Shown here one piece after another: positions 21,648 to 32,359 of a stretch of DNA of 64,000 nucleotides (its first letter is position 1; each line of letters opens with the position of its first letter). The position numbers and the translations under genes are program-made. This stretch comes from Liopterus haemorrhoidalis (taxonomy: Eukaryota > Arthropoda > Insecta > Coleoptera > Dytiscidae). The DNA lies in assembly GCA_963971575.1 (NCBI GenBank), contig OZ020617.1, positions 18,995,403-19,059,402 of the forward strand, given 5' to 3'. The notes under the pieces were generated by a model, which saw only the letters and a program-made list of their open reading frames with translations, ran no database searches and was not told where the DNA came from.

Positions 21648-22566
21648 TACGAGGTCTGTTCAAAAAATATCGCGAATTTTGTGTTTTTTCAAATTTATTA
21701 TTTATTCATGAATATCTATTTTATCCCCTTCAAAGTAATCCCCACCAGATATTATACACGTGTGCCACAACGTTTTTTCCAATCCTCGAAGCACTTGAAA
21801 AAATCATTTTTTGTGATCATGTTCAGCTCCTCCTTCGATACCGTCTTTAACTCCTCACTCGTAGCGCAGCGTCTTCCTTTCATGGGCCTCTTCAGTCTCG
21901 GGAACAAGAAAAAGTCACAGGGGGGCAGATCTGGGGAATACGGTGGCTGCGGCATTATTAGTGTGTTGTTTTTGGCCAAAAATTCGCGCACAAGCAACGA
22001 TGTGAATTTCACGGCGACCCGTCTCATGCCCAAATCATTGGTAAAAATCGAATGGCACGAGCCAATCGATATGTTTAGGTCCTCAGCAACTTCTCTAACG
22101 GTGATTTGACGATTGGCCAATACTATCTTCTTCACTTCATCAATGTTTTCGTCTGTTGTTGAAGTGCTCGGGCGTCCGGCACGCTCTTCGTCGTTCATAT
22201 CTTCTCGGCTCTCTGAGAACATTTTGTACCACCGATAGTGGAAAAAGTTGCTTCGGTCCAAGTTAGCTTCCCCATATGCCACAGTCAACATTCGGAATGC
22301 CTCCGCGCACTTAATTTTGTTTTTCACACAAAATTTGATACAGATTCTTTGACCCATTTTTTGGTATAGGCAAAAATCGAAGACGAGCCAAAACACGTGC
22401 AAGCAAAGCAACTGTCAAAAATTAACTGAACATTCAAAATGGCCGAACTTGTCGGCATAAGTGAGAGATATGAGTACCAACATAACGCCACAAAAAAAAA
22501 AGAAAATCGAATATACGTAACCCGCGAAAATTCAAAATTCGCGATACTTTTTGAGCAGACCTCGTA
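21648..22566 (-). mobile_element. mariner element with deletion-derived gene
   Basis: The inverted repeats are nearly identical: the left starts TACGAGGTCTGTTCAAAAAA and the right, read inward, starts TACGAGGTCTGCTCAAAAAG. Both carry TATCGCGAATTTTG further in, and both end in TA. It is 919 bases, against about 1.3 kb for a full mariner. The close match between the ends and the uninterrupted gene make it one of the younger insertions in the window. Confidence 0.93.
21752..22411 (-). CDS. in-frame deleted mariner transposase, DNA-binding plus C-terminal parts
   Basis: An uninterrupted 219-aa frame. The mariner start is probably the internal Met at about residue 19 (MGQRICIKFCVKNKIKCAEA), giving about 201 aa against about 345 for intact mariner transposase. 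It keeps the first helix-turn-helix, the GRPSTSTTDENIDEVKKIV linker, the second helix-turn-helix (RQITVREVAEDLNISIGSCH) and GMRRVAVKF. It then jumps to FLAKNNTLIMPQPPYSPDLP, PCDFFLFPRLKRPMKGRR and CFEDWKKRCGTRV. The deletion removes the first two catalytic Asp residues but keeps the third region in frame. Predicted activity: binding of mariner ends without cleavage, so it might act as a repressor if expressed; that is inference. Confidence 0.75.
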   Translation of the reverse strand: MLCLHVFWLVFDFCLYQKMGQRICIKFCVKNKIKCAEAFRMLTVAYGEANLDRSNFFHYRWYKMFSESREDMNDEERAGRPSTSTTDENIDEVKKIVLANRQITVREVAEDLNISIGSCHSIFTNDLGMRRVAVKFTSLLVREFLAKNNTLIMPQPPYSPDLPPCDFFLFPRLKRPMKGRRCATSEELKTVSKEELNMITKNDFFKCFEDWKKRCGTRV

Positions 22567-22582
22567 TTAATAAAAAAATTCA

Positions 22583-22990
22583 ACATATCTGCTATAGTTA
22601 GCAAACGTCAGCGCGTTGTAAACAATCCTGCTATACTCGGGGAGGATTTCCTTGACTGACGACCTCCATAGTAAGGGTATAGTTCAATCTAGAAGGTAAT
22701 AAAAATTAAACGATGCTGTTTGTTCGGATGGTCAGAAAAAACTATTGTCTTGTTTCACTCGCTGTAGTCAAAGCTGCAATAGAAGCGCTTCATATACAAA
22801 ATCACACACGCTTATCTGATTATATTCTAATATAACAAACGAAGATAAAAATTGCGGACGTACGTTGGGTATGAAAATCGCTCAGACGTCATTAATATAT
22901 CATAGAACTGTGTGAAATAGACATATATTTGTTTATTAGATCGCTGTCGATCAATCGGCATGTAAAATCTCGTAAACTATAGCAGGATGG
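22583..22990. repeat. possible inverted-repeat element
   Basis: CTGCTATAGTTAGCAAACG near 22588 faces CTCGTAAACTATAGCAGG near 22969. An extra CCTGCTATACTCGG lies near 22628. This could be a small MITE or part of the broken PIF element to its left. The evidence is only the 12-14 matching bases. Confidence 0.3.
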
Positions 22991-23348
22991 AAAACGTTGG
23001 AAAACCTCTATTATTGATTAGTACAATTGATAACACATACCATTTTCCCGAAGGTAAGTTGACCTACGCCAGCGTTGGAAGCAAGCAAACAGGAACTGTG
23101 CACAAACCCATGCAGACAGACAAGTAAACTCATGCTGCATACCTTATAAGACAGTCAATACGGATAGCAACACAAGAATAAAAAGTACCATAATTTGAGT
23201 TTCGTTGAGTACACCGTATTTTTTTGAGAAGAGAAAATTTATCCACCATATTTTCTTAACAAGGCTACCTTTGATAGTACAACAATCAACGGAACAACTA
23301 AGAAGCTGTTAGCAACATTTCTGGAATTAAATCTTTGAAATATCTATT

Positions 23349-23500
23349 CGCCGACCTCGATAGCGTAGAGGTAGCGACACTGCTTCTTGTGCCAAAGGTT
23401 CCGGGTTTGAATCACGGTGTGGGCATGGATTTTAGTGTTCGTCTTTATCACGTCATCCTCATTAAAATCAGAAGAAAAATCATATTACATAAAAATTTAA
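23349..23500 (+). repeat. tRNA-derived SINE, copy 1
   Basis: The head reads GCCGACCTCGATAGCGTAGA then GGTAGCGACACTGC, an A-box-like segment. GTTCCGGGTTTGAATCACGG follows about 45 bases on, a B-box-like segment. The body GTTCGTCTTTATCACGTCAT and TCATATTA parallels that at 52211-52431. This head-plus-body layout indicates a SINE with an internal Pol III promoter rather than a tRNA gene; no cloverleaf can be closed. Confidence 0.65.
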
Positions 23501-23599
23501 AGTTATTTTTTTATAAACTGGTTAAATGGATAACACCAGAACCAAATTTTCAAAAAACAAAACCTATCCTCAGTTTTGTTGAATCTTAAATAATCAACA

Positions 23600-24327
23600 T
23601 ACGAGGGTTGCCTCTTATATTTCGGGATTGCGCTAAACTAGTTCTGTCATCTGGCAACTAACGCTTCTATCGTAAAGTCTGACATTCTTGACTGTATATG
23701 TACTCAGAACGTTTTAACGTACGAGCGCTATTTATGTTTTTTACAGTAACTTGAAAAAATCTCGGCTAAAAATGGAATTAAATCGTGAACATTTTCGACC
23801 GATTATTTTTTTAACTTTCGACATGGATTAACCCAACAACAGTGCATCGATGAACTTAATTCGACTTTTGGCGATGAAGCACCATCAAGAACTACTGTTT
23901 ATCGATGGTTTTCCGTCTGCAATCGTGGCCGTAGTTTGCTTAAGGACGAATTTCGTGAAGGTCGTCCAAAATCGGTTGTTTTTCTGGAAAACATTGATGC
24001 TGTGCGTGAACTGATAACGCAAGATCGTCATGTGACATGTCGCGAAATTGAGGTATCCTTGGGCATTAGTGGGACTAGCATACATTAACTATTGCATGAA
24101 CATTTGGCCATCAAAAAGATTTATTCGCGTTGGATTTCATATAATTCGACAATCGCAATGGAAAAATCCTCAATCGGAGTGGAAAAAGTGCTTCGAAAAT
24201 TGGTTCAAACGCATGCAAAAGTATATTGATCTTCATGGAGAATATTTTGAAAAACAATAAAGCCACTTTTGTTGATAAATAATTGTTTTTGGTCTCAAAT
24301 CCCGAAATATAAAAGGCAACCCTCGTA
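23600..24327 (+). pseudogene. mariner element with internally deleted transposase
   Basis: The ends match closely: TACGAGGGTTGCCTCTTATA on the left and TACGAGGGTTGCCTTTTATA read inward on the right, both followed by TTTCGGGATT. From the ATG near 23772 the gene reads MELNREHFRPIIFF and, after a frameshift, DELNSTFGDEAPSRTTVYRW, NRGRSLLKDEFREGRPKSVV, ENIDAVRELITQDRHVTCRE and LGISGTSIH: both DNA-binding helix-turn-helix units. After KKIYSRW the catalytic core is missing. The sequence resumes with the C-terminal WKKCFENWFKRMQKYIDLHG and EYFEKQ. At least two frameshifts and a stop disable it. Different lineage from the copies at 14.2 and 21.6 kb. Confidence 0.9.
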
Positions 24328-24329
24328 TT

Positions 24330-25250
24330 ATGTATATAAAAAAAAATCGTTAATTAGTTCATTAAATTTTACAGAGGAAAGATCTTTGTTAGTAACATAA
24401 CTACAGAAAACTTCCAGCTAAAATCACACATAGAATAAGAGTTCTTTACCAAAACCCTAAGTACCGTTGACACATTATATCCCTGTAACACAATATTGCG
24501 TTACAAACATCATACAGTAGCAACGCAACAAATGCTGTAATATAACGTATTTAATTAAGTCTTATTAATTAATAATTAATTAGAACTTCGTGTTCGTTGT
24601 CATGTTGCAGAACATAAGACAAGCTTACGACACGTACCATACGTTGATTATCCATGTGTATGTTGTATTTGAAGAATCGTTTCTTCTTTTGCAAGAGTTA
24701 CGTTTGTGACGTACTTACCCTTGATATTTTGTTGCGTAGTTTAAAAGAACATACCTTTGCTCCTTTGAATATCGTTCCTTTTGAGGTTTTTAATGTCATA
24801 TGTTCTGTGTTTTTGTAATTAAACGTTGTAAAATGTACATAATGAGTTTAGCAGTAGATGTAAGGCTTTATAACCTGAAATATGAAACTTCTTGGAAACA
24901 TTTTCTTTGCGGTTTTAAAATATGTATAGCTATAGTTGTCAAGGTTCTAATCTTAATTGGAATTTAATCAATCTATTATTATTTCATTTCAATTTAATTT
25001 TAACAGAGAGATTACGTAATCCTTGATCTCAAGAGACTAAGTAATAAATCATTGCGTCATCTCTACTCACTTGTATGGTGATTCGACCATATCAGAAGAA
25101 CTTATACGTATATTGAAATCCTCTATATATCGAAGTTCTCGTTAGCTTAGCAATTTTCCAAGTGTTCAAACATGACTTTTGGGGCTGTAACAATAGAATT
25201 TATACATGCAAAGCAACTATATAAATAATAATTTTAAAATAAATCTTATT
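24330..25250. other. no assignable feature
   Basis: AT-rich DNA without protein motifs or matched terminal repeats. Confidence 0.5.
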
Positions 25251-25254
25251 TGGA

Positions 25255-25495
25255 CACTATGTCGGGTTGACTTTTGGCCTCACTCACAAAAAGCCTCCAT
25301 CTTGATTTGTTTATTGTCAAGTATTTCCATGGTCCTCTATACTTATTAGATCTTCGGATAGCTGATCTCTCCATCTCTTGTGATGTCTTTCCACTGGTCG
25401 ACGAGTATTCTATCTTCCCTCCCATATCTTTTTAACCATTTTGTCCTACCTCATCTTCATCACGTTTCCTATCCACTGTAATCGTCTATCTTTTT
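25255..25495 (-). pseudogene. RTE-like retrotransposon ORF2 C-terminal fragment
   Basis: The minus strand reads LQWIGNVMKMR, stop, DKMVKKIWEGR, stop, NTRRPVERHHKRWRDQLSED. It is colinear with the copy at 6811-7041 (QWIGHVMRMRE, KIWEGR, RPRKRWRDQLTKDL), so it is a second, more decayed member of the same family. Confidence 0.7.
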
Positions 25496-26274
25496 GTCAG
25501 TTCACTAAATTAAATAAATTAGAATAAGTAAGATACAAATTTATCATTTGCAATGACCCACAAATATTTTTATGCACATAACTTTCTGTATAATTTACTG
25601 GACCAATAAATTATTATTATTAATAGTAGCATAGGTACATACAGAATTGGAATTTCAGTTGACCAACTAAATTAATTAACTATTATATATATTGCAGCAT
25701 TACATTTTGTTATTTTTATTTAATTGGTATTTGCATAACATATTTTCCAGAGAAAAATTAAAAAATTAACATTCATTTTATATACCAATAAATTAAAAAT
25801 TATTTCCACCCATCAAATCAATATTAAATATTTGCATGTAACAAATTTGAACAAACTTGATAATTTGTTTAAAAACTACATGTTCTGCATACTAAAACAA
25901 TAAAATTAAAATGCTTTTATGTTACGCCGTATAAAATATATTACGTAGAAAAGTTTCAAAGGATAAAATATCTTTTGAAATCCGAAGCCAAAATCAGAGC
26001 TAAATGAATAAATTACTCTTTCAACATAACAAAGAGGTCATTTGTAGAGAATGCAGAACAGAGGTTTTTTTAGGAAGTATGTAATCTATATTAACTGTGT
26101 GGGTTTTAAATAAACATATTTCAATCTTTTATTACACTTTGTTCATTTTAAAAGCAGCTTACTTTAACACAATTTGAGGTTATATTACTAAAGAAGATAT
26201 AATTGAAATAATCGAAAATATTAGATTTTTAATGCTGTTTTTCTGTTCAAATAGTTATCGATATGTCTTGTCCA

Positions 26275-27632
26275 CAGTGTTATAATGTATCTAGTTACAA
26301 GTATCTAGATACAATAACTAGATACTTTTTCAAGTATCTAGATACAAATTAGATACTTTTTGAAATATGGATCTGTATCTGTATCTGTATATAGATATTT
26401 AAATTTAAGTATCTTGTATCTGTATTTCAGATACTTTGATCGTTACTTTATTTTTATATCATGATACCGAGATGATATAATTGTATTTATAAATTGTCAT
26501 TTCAAATATTTTATTTTTACTATAAACAAAATTCAGAAAACAATTGAAATTCTGACATTTATAAATTAAATTTATATGGAATGTCAAATATAATATATAT
26601 TCTCACTCGTTTTTCGTACCTTTTGAGCCGCCGTAAAAATTGTAGGTATTTAGGTACCACAATAGTAGCTACAACACTTAAAGAAAATGGGCATTATTAA
26701 TGAAAACTAAGTTTTTGAATAATTATTGTTGCTATTTTAATGAGCAATTTACTAAAAACATATGAAAAATTATATTCACACAAGTGGTTTGGGAGTGAAC
26801 TGTGGTTTTGTGAAGCCTTGGGCAAGACAAATTAAGGCCCTTCAAAAGTATTCAGTGATTGAAAATACACTTTGATAATTTTTTTAAGGTATTTTTTCAC
26901 TTAATGCATGGCTCTAGTCCGCCTCACCCAAGGGCCGGCCATGCTAGTGTGGATATTAAGTTAATTTTCTAATTGAAATCAGTAAGATAAGTAGGCGTGT
27001 TTCATAAAGAACGTAAAATTGAATAAATTATTAAACGTTCATATAAATTTAATTTGTTGTTAACGTGAGAATGTCAACTGAAATTTTGTTTATAAATTAA
27101 ATTTGTATGGAATGAAAAAAAAAATCACATATTTCTTATCAGTAATTTTTTATTAGTGATCAAAAATAATCGTGACATTACACGAATTCAACTTCAATTA
27201 GGGCTCAAATTTAATTGAAAGGAACATCTTCTTAACAAGAAGATAGCTGCGTATCTATAAGACTAACAATAGTCTTAGAGACACGCAACTCATACGTTAG
27301 AACATATGGCTAACATAATACATACGTTATTTAGCACAAATTTATTCCGTAGAATAGTGTTTTACCTTGAAATCAGTGGGCTTTATGTGTCGTAACGGTC
27401 AATTTTGTATAATACTGATTAACATGCACTGTTTGTTTGGTAAAAAATATGGTATTTTCATTTTTTAGTGTTCTTTCAAAAGTAGCTGTATCGAGACACA
27501 AACATTTTTGGCATGTATCTGTATCCAGGTGTTATTTATAACTCTGTATCTGTATCTGCATCTAGATACAATTTCTCTTAGGAATCTGTATGTGTATCTA
27601 GATGTTTTTTAAATGTTTCTATTACAACACTG
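26275..27632 (-). mobile_element. hAT element, TATCTAGATAC family, with internal insertion
   Basis: The flanking octamers CTTGTCCA (26267-26274) and CTTGTTCA (27633-27640) match at seven of eight positions. The ends read CAGTGTTATAATG on the left and CAGTGTTGTAATAGAAAC inward on the right. Subterminal regions on both sides are packed with TATCTAGATAC / TATCTGTATC motifs. Apart from about 730 extra bases (roughly 26772-27500), it is colinear with the inverse-orientation copy at 37596-38199. The extra part has its own snap-back hairpin near 27249-27288. No transposase is encoded. Confidence 0.88.
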
Positions 27633-28093
27633 CTTGTTCATGTGCAATATTGCATACGTCGTTTTACATATATGCCTCTTCTCGTTGGATAAAAGCAGGC
27701 GTTACAAATTAAATTTTATTCAGATTATTTTATCAAAAGATTTACAATGTTATGGATTTTTCAAAACAATAATTTTTTATTTTAGTTAGTATGAGGCATT
27801 AAACAAAGGCTACTAAAACTCAAATTAACAGGCGTAAATTGATTTGCAAGTTTTGACGTGATTACTTAAAAACTGTTTTTTCTTACTATGCGTAATTTCA
27901 AAGTGAGGTTACCAGAGTGCATACACAAAGAAAGTCGTCACTTGTAGCATATTATTTTTAAGAGGTAATTCAGAAATTTTCAACAAAAACTGCATTGTAT
28001 AGGCATTATTTTTGTGCAATTAATTTTGTTTAACTTGAAAATCAACTTTATTATTGTTATTTGAAAAACATGCATTTTCTCTGCAGCACCTGT

Positions 28094-28145
28094 AGATACA
28101 AACGAAACCCTGAAATGTGTGATAATTCACACTTAACATCATTTT
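28094..28145 (+). mobile_element. 3' terminus of a Helentron-like (HINE) copy
   Basis: CGAAACCCTGAAATGTGTGA then TAATTCACAC is the hairpin-bearing 3' end of the HINE family. It is followed directly by TTTTTTAGGG, the 5' end of another copy. The body of this first copy is absent. Confidence 0.7.
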
Positions 28146-28640
28146 TTAGGGTTATGTAGATATGATCGAAAACCTTTATAACGCACTCATGTGTCTGTAT
28201 GACTGTCTGGAAGAAATTTTGGCCAAACGAGTGGACCTAGAAAGTTGAAATTTGGCATACTTGTACAACTGTTTGATCGACATATGAGAAAACTATTGTG
28301 TTTAAAAAAGCACAACACGGTGAAAATATAAACAAAAATGTATTAAATGGAAAAAAATATATATATTTTTTTTTAATTTTGAGTCGGATATCAAATGAAA
28401 CAGCGAGGATACATTTTTAATTTTGAAAAATATTTTTTTTAAATTGATTTTTGCAAAATAGTGTCAAAAAACTTTTGTCCCACCATACTTTTTCAAAGAA
28501 GAGTTGATCTAAAATTTGAAAAAATTCTCAATAATGTACATTAATGGGAACCGGAATAGATCAACAGGAATTTTTGATGAGATTAGTTTTTCGAAAAATA
28601 TCGAATTTTATGTGCAGTTGAAATTTTTTTTTTAAGACAG
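28146..28640 (+). mobile_element. diverged Helentron-like (HINE) copy, 5' part
   Basis: It starts AGGGTTATGTAGATATGATC, retains only a short GTCT-like stretch (TGTGTCTGTATGACTGTCTG), and continues colinearly with the family consensus through GAAATTTGGCATACTTGTAC, TCAAATGAAA, TTTTGTCCCACC and AACAGGAATTTTTGATGAGA. The central tRNA-like module and the 3' hairpin end are missing. This is the most diverged long copy in the window. Confidence 0.75.
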
Positions 28641-28844
28641 ATTAAGGAACGAAGAAATTTTCTTTATTTCAACACGTTCTTGTCAAAAAGATGATTGGAC
28701 CAGGTGGGTTAATCTAAAAATTTGAAAAGTTCTGAGCAATCCACCTTACGGTACCACTACGATACTACTATTTATGAGCAGGTCTACAATTCCCACGGTG
28801 AACCAATCGGGATTAGGTCCAATCTATGCGCTCTATGCTCTACG

Positions 28845-29178
28845 CAGAGCCGTAGCAATATTTTTGGCGCCCTTGGCAAATACTTAAAACAACTCTCTCA
28901 AGAAATACTTAAGGTAGACGTTTTATTTAAGGAGGGCATCTTTTTTATTTTTATTTTAATATACAGGTGAAAATTTTGTGACGACCTAAAAAAAAAACCT
29001 CATCATTTCTAAATTACAAGTGATGACAATAAAAGGGTCTTCATTTCTAAAATACAAGTGATGACGAAAAACAAAAACGTCCTCACTTCTAAAATACAAA
29101 TGATGACCAAACAAAAACCGCACGATGGCGCCCCTCAGGCCTCGTACCCCTGAAACATGCCCCGTTGCTACGGCTCTG
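28845..29178. mobile_element. hAT MITE with internal tandem repeats
   Basis: Exact 8-bp duplications GCTCTACG lie at 28837-28844 and 29179-29186. The ends are CAGAGCCGTAGCAATATTTT and, inward from the right, CAGAGCCGTAGCAACGGGG. Both ends also carry a GGCGCC motif a little further in. At 29005-29110 three tandem units of about 37 bases are built on CTAAAATACAAGTGATGAC. Related units occur at 13.99 kb and 44.65 kb. Non-coding; the frames across it are shadows. Confidence 0.92.
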
Positions 29179-29503
29179 GCTCTACGTAACATTGTACTTA
29201 TAATGGCTGAGGTATTTCATAATATTTTTTAGACATTTATCTTGAAATTAATAACTCTAGACATCAATAATTCAAGTAGCCTCTGAATAATTATTCTACC
29301 AACAAATTAATAACGATAAAACGATCAACTGAACCATATCTTTTAAATACAACACTATTTGATCGAATGACAGATAAGTGGATTAGACAGTAAACAAAAG
29401 TACTGGTCAATGGCCGCATGATTACACGATATCCCGACAATAGACAAAAAGAATAATGTTTTAGAGGTTATGGCAGGAACAGTAAATTTTGATGTTATGT
29501 TAT

Positions 29504-29758
29504 ATGCTGTTCACTTTTGTAAGAACAAACCAGATCTAGTTATTATGATTACTTGTACAGTGTATTACTGACTTTAAATATCAATTAAAAATATTCATTA
29601 CGCTGTAAAACCGACTTTAGATTTATTGGTTATGATCTTTATTAAGAAAGTGACATTTTTTATAATTTTTTAATACCAATATGACATACAATTTCAAAGG
29701 TGCAGATTATTGAAATCTAAATTTCCTCTTAGTTTGTTCTTACAAAAGTGAACAGCAT
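29504..29758. mobile_element. MITE with perfect 27-bp terminal inverted repeats
   Basis: ATGCTGTTCACTTTTGTAAG followed by AACAAAC at 29504-29530 is the exact reverse complement of 29732-29758. The 255-base element is AT-rich and non-coding. The perfect ends suggest a relatively recent insertion. A clear target duplication could not be chosen (TAT on one side, TTA on the other), so the superfamily is open. Confidence 0.85.
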
Positions 29759-30047
29759 TTACCAGGTGTTCTGTTGATATTAACACCAGGCAGAAAAGAC
29801 ACAATTTTAAGTTGTCACAAACAATTTTACAGTTGTCAAAAAGATACATCAGACAGAATTGAATATATCTAGGGAAGGCTTGAATGAGGCATTTGTTAAA
29901 TGGTCAAAAGCTTGATTCAATTCTTAAAAGTTTCTAGATTTGTAATAAGAAAAAAAAAAAAACAAAGAATATTGATAGGAACTTAAATAGTTCATCGTCA
30001 ATTTTCGACAGTAATAGCTAGAGATTGAATTTAGATTTATATACTTG

Positions 30048-30633
30048 CAGTAGCGGCGTTAGGCGTCAGCGACGTCGGCGACTGCCGACGGCCTCACGCT
30101 TGAGGGGGCCTCGCAAAAATTTTACAAGTTATTGAAAGTTTAAATATTATATATTAATTATGACTTATGATACTCGTATTTCGCTTTGCTGGACAAAAAT
30201 ATGTTTATTTGTATATTTGTCGGTTTTATCATTGGATTCTATTACTTCGACTTTAAATAAATAACGTTTTCCAAGTATTAATCTTATTCTATATATTGTG
30301 CATAAAAACAGATAAATTCAAAATTCACTGTTTAAAAATCAAAATCGGGTTCGCAAATATTGAAAAATAATATTTCCCATTCGAAATTATTTCTATTAAA
30401 AACGGCTTAGTAGGTGAAAGATAATTTAAAAGAAAATAAAAATATAAGAAAAAATTAACCACGAAGATAAATAATCATAATACCTATATGTGTTTAAAAC
30501 AAATATTTTCGTATTTAGAATTAGGCCAAATCAAGGTTTGTTTTTATTATTGTTTTTTTTTTTACTGAGAAATGAAAGGGGCCTCGCAAAGCTAATTTCG
30601 CCGACGTCCTCGATTGGTCTAGCGCCGCCGCTG
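30048..30633. mobile_element. hAT element, non-autonomous
   Basis: Exact 8-bp duplications TATACTTG lie at 30040-30047 and 30634-30641. The ends are CAGTAGCGGCGTTAGGCGTC and, inward from the right, CAGCGGCGGCGCTAGACCAA, with ACGTCGGCGA just inside each and GGGGCCTCGCAAA further in on both sides. The GC-rich ends enclose an AT-rich, non-coding interior. Confidence 0.92.
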
Positions 30634-31157
30634 TATACTTGTTACATTGTATTTAAACTTGTAGGTGTGTTTATATTATTTTTGTTTTATTGATATAAGT
30701 ACATACACTTTTATTTGAAAATAACAGATTTCTCCTATTATGCAAAAAACAATTAACAAAACTTAAATGTATTAGTCATTAATAACTAAAATAAAAAACT
30801 TAGTATTGATTTTCAGTATTTATCAAAACTTTTACAATTACCTTAGAGTAAGGAAGATTTTGTTTGAAAGTACTGTTATTTCAAATAAATCTCTTTTTAA
30901 TTTATATCTGAACTTTTACTATTTATCTTAATCAGTAAAACTAGAAAATGCATCTCGAACTAAAAGAAATCTTGCAAGTAAACGACAAATCCTTTGTGTG
31001 TTTATGCTTTCAATTATTTGGTTACCATAATAAATCAAGTAAATTTTATTTCAGAAGAAGTTGGAATTTAAGCTGCATATTCATCTTAATTTGTATTTTT
31101 TTAAAAAGGCTCCTTAAAAACACTCCTTACTTACTTAGTACAAATAGTACTAAAGAG

Positions 31158-32356
31158 TAGTGGCGGATCTAGTCTTTCGGAGACCTGAAGCTAAAAATCA
31201 TTTTTCCCTTCAGTGAAAGCGAAAAATATTTAATTTTACAAAATCTTTATTGCAAAATTCTACATAAGTATATAAGGCCCTAGACAAGTTATGTCCTGCG
31301 CAATCCGAATATAAATAAACAGCAATATCGAGTTAGTAATTTAAACATGAATCTTTCATATAAACACAGCCACAATTTTATTTTTTTATCAGTGTTGAAA
31401 TTTTTTCATTAAATTTGAAAAATGCCGACACGAAAAATTCGGACAATAATTTTACATAATTTTAAATGTAGTTTAGCAACTAAACAGTGCTATCAAGAAA
31501 TATTTCGTATATTCCATGATAAGTTTCCATTCTTAAGGAATATGAACGGCGGGATGAAAATTTTCAACATGGTATTTTAAATTAAAACGTTCTGGGCGAC
31601 CTGAGGAAGTGCTAATTCCAGAAAATAAAGCTGCTGTCAAAATCAAAAAATCGCCATGTAACATACAAGCAGATAGAGAGGGTTTCCTCTCTAACTAATT
31701 TATGCCTAACTCGATTCAAAACGACATACAAAATATATCATTTTAACTTCAGTTATGAATAACTCGAGTTAAAACATTTAATTCCTTCTTTAGTAACCGG
31801 GCCGGATAATCCACCCAGATAAGATATTGATATAAAAGTTTTAAACTAGCTATAGTCCGTTCAAACATTAGAATGCAGTCTTGCTCTTATGACAAATGGG
31901 AATGGTATTGCCAAATGTTGCAAAAACGTCCAATTTTATTTTCTTTTGTTGTTAATTCATTGAAAGCAAATGAAAAAAGTATCAGAGACTCTTATAACTT
32001 TTGTAGAATACCGTGTCTAGACAGATCAGCGCGTTTTACAGCTGGCAACGTCGTCGAGAAAGTAAAGGAGAGAGCCATTGGAAGAATCCATTGGAGAGTA
32101 TGAAAAAGAACTACTCCATTAGCCCTGTACTGCATTCTAACCTTTAAACGGACTATAGTTGCTGATACATCCTCATTTTACGGAATAATATGCGTAGCGC
32201 GCAGTGCAACATAGCAGCTCGTAGCACGCAAAAGTACTTTTATTTGTAAAAGACGATTTGTACAAAAGACGATTTGACGGGCACTTTTGGGGGCCCCATA
32301 GCGTCCCGAAGCCCAACAATGGTAGCATCATTAACGTCATGGTAAATCCGCCCCTG
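31158..32356. mobile_element. hAT element, non-autonomous, with nested MITE
   Basis: The flanking octamers CTAAAGAG and CTTAAGAG match at seven of eight positions. The ends are TAGTGGCGGATCTAG on the left and, inward from the right, CAGGGGCGGATTTACCATGA. GGGGGCCCCATAGCG lies inside the right end. One stretch (about 31590-31655) can be read as SGRPEEVLIPENKAAVKI, reminiscent of a mariner-type linker, but this is weak. A 300-base TA-flanked MITE is nested at 31851-32157. Confidence 0.82.
31851..32157. mobile_element. TA-flanked MITE nested in the hAT element
   Basis: The ends TATAGTCCGTTCAAACATTA and, inward from the right, TATAGTCCGTTTAAAGGTTA form an inverted repeat that continues GAATGCAG on both sides. 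The outer TATA is consistent with a TA target duplication, as in Tc1/mariner-type elements. The 76-aa frame inside has no recognisable motif and is not called a gene. Confidence 0.75.
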
Positions 32357-32359
32357 CTT

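Noticed and set aside
31873..32103. 76-aa frame as a gene
   Set aside because: It is contained in a TA-flanked MITE and has no domain.
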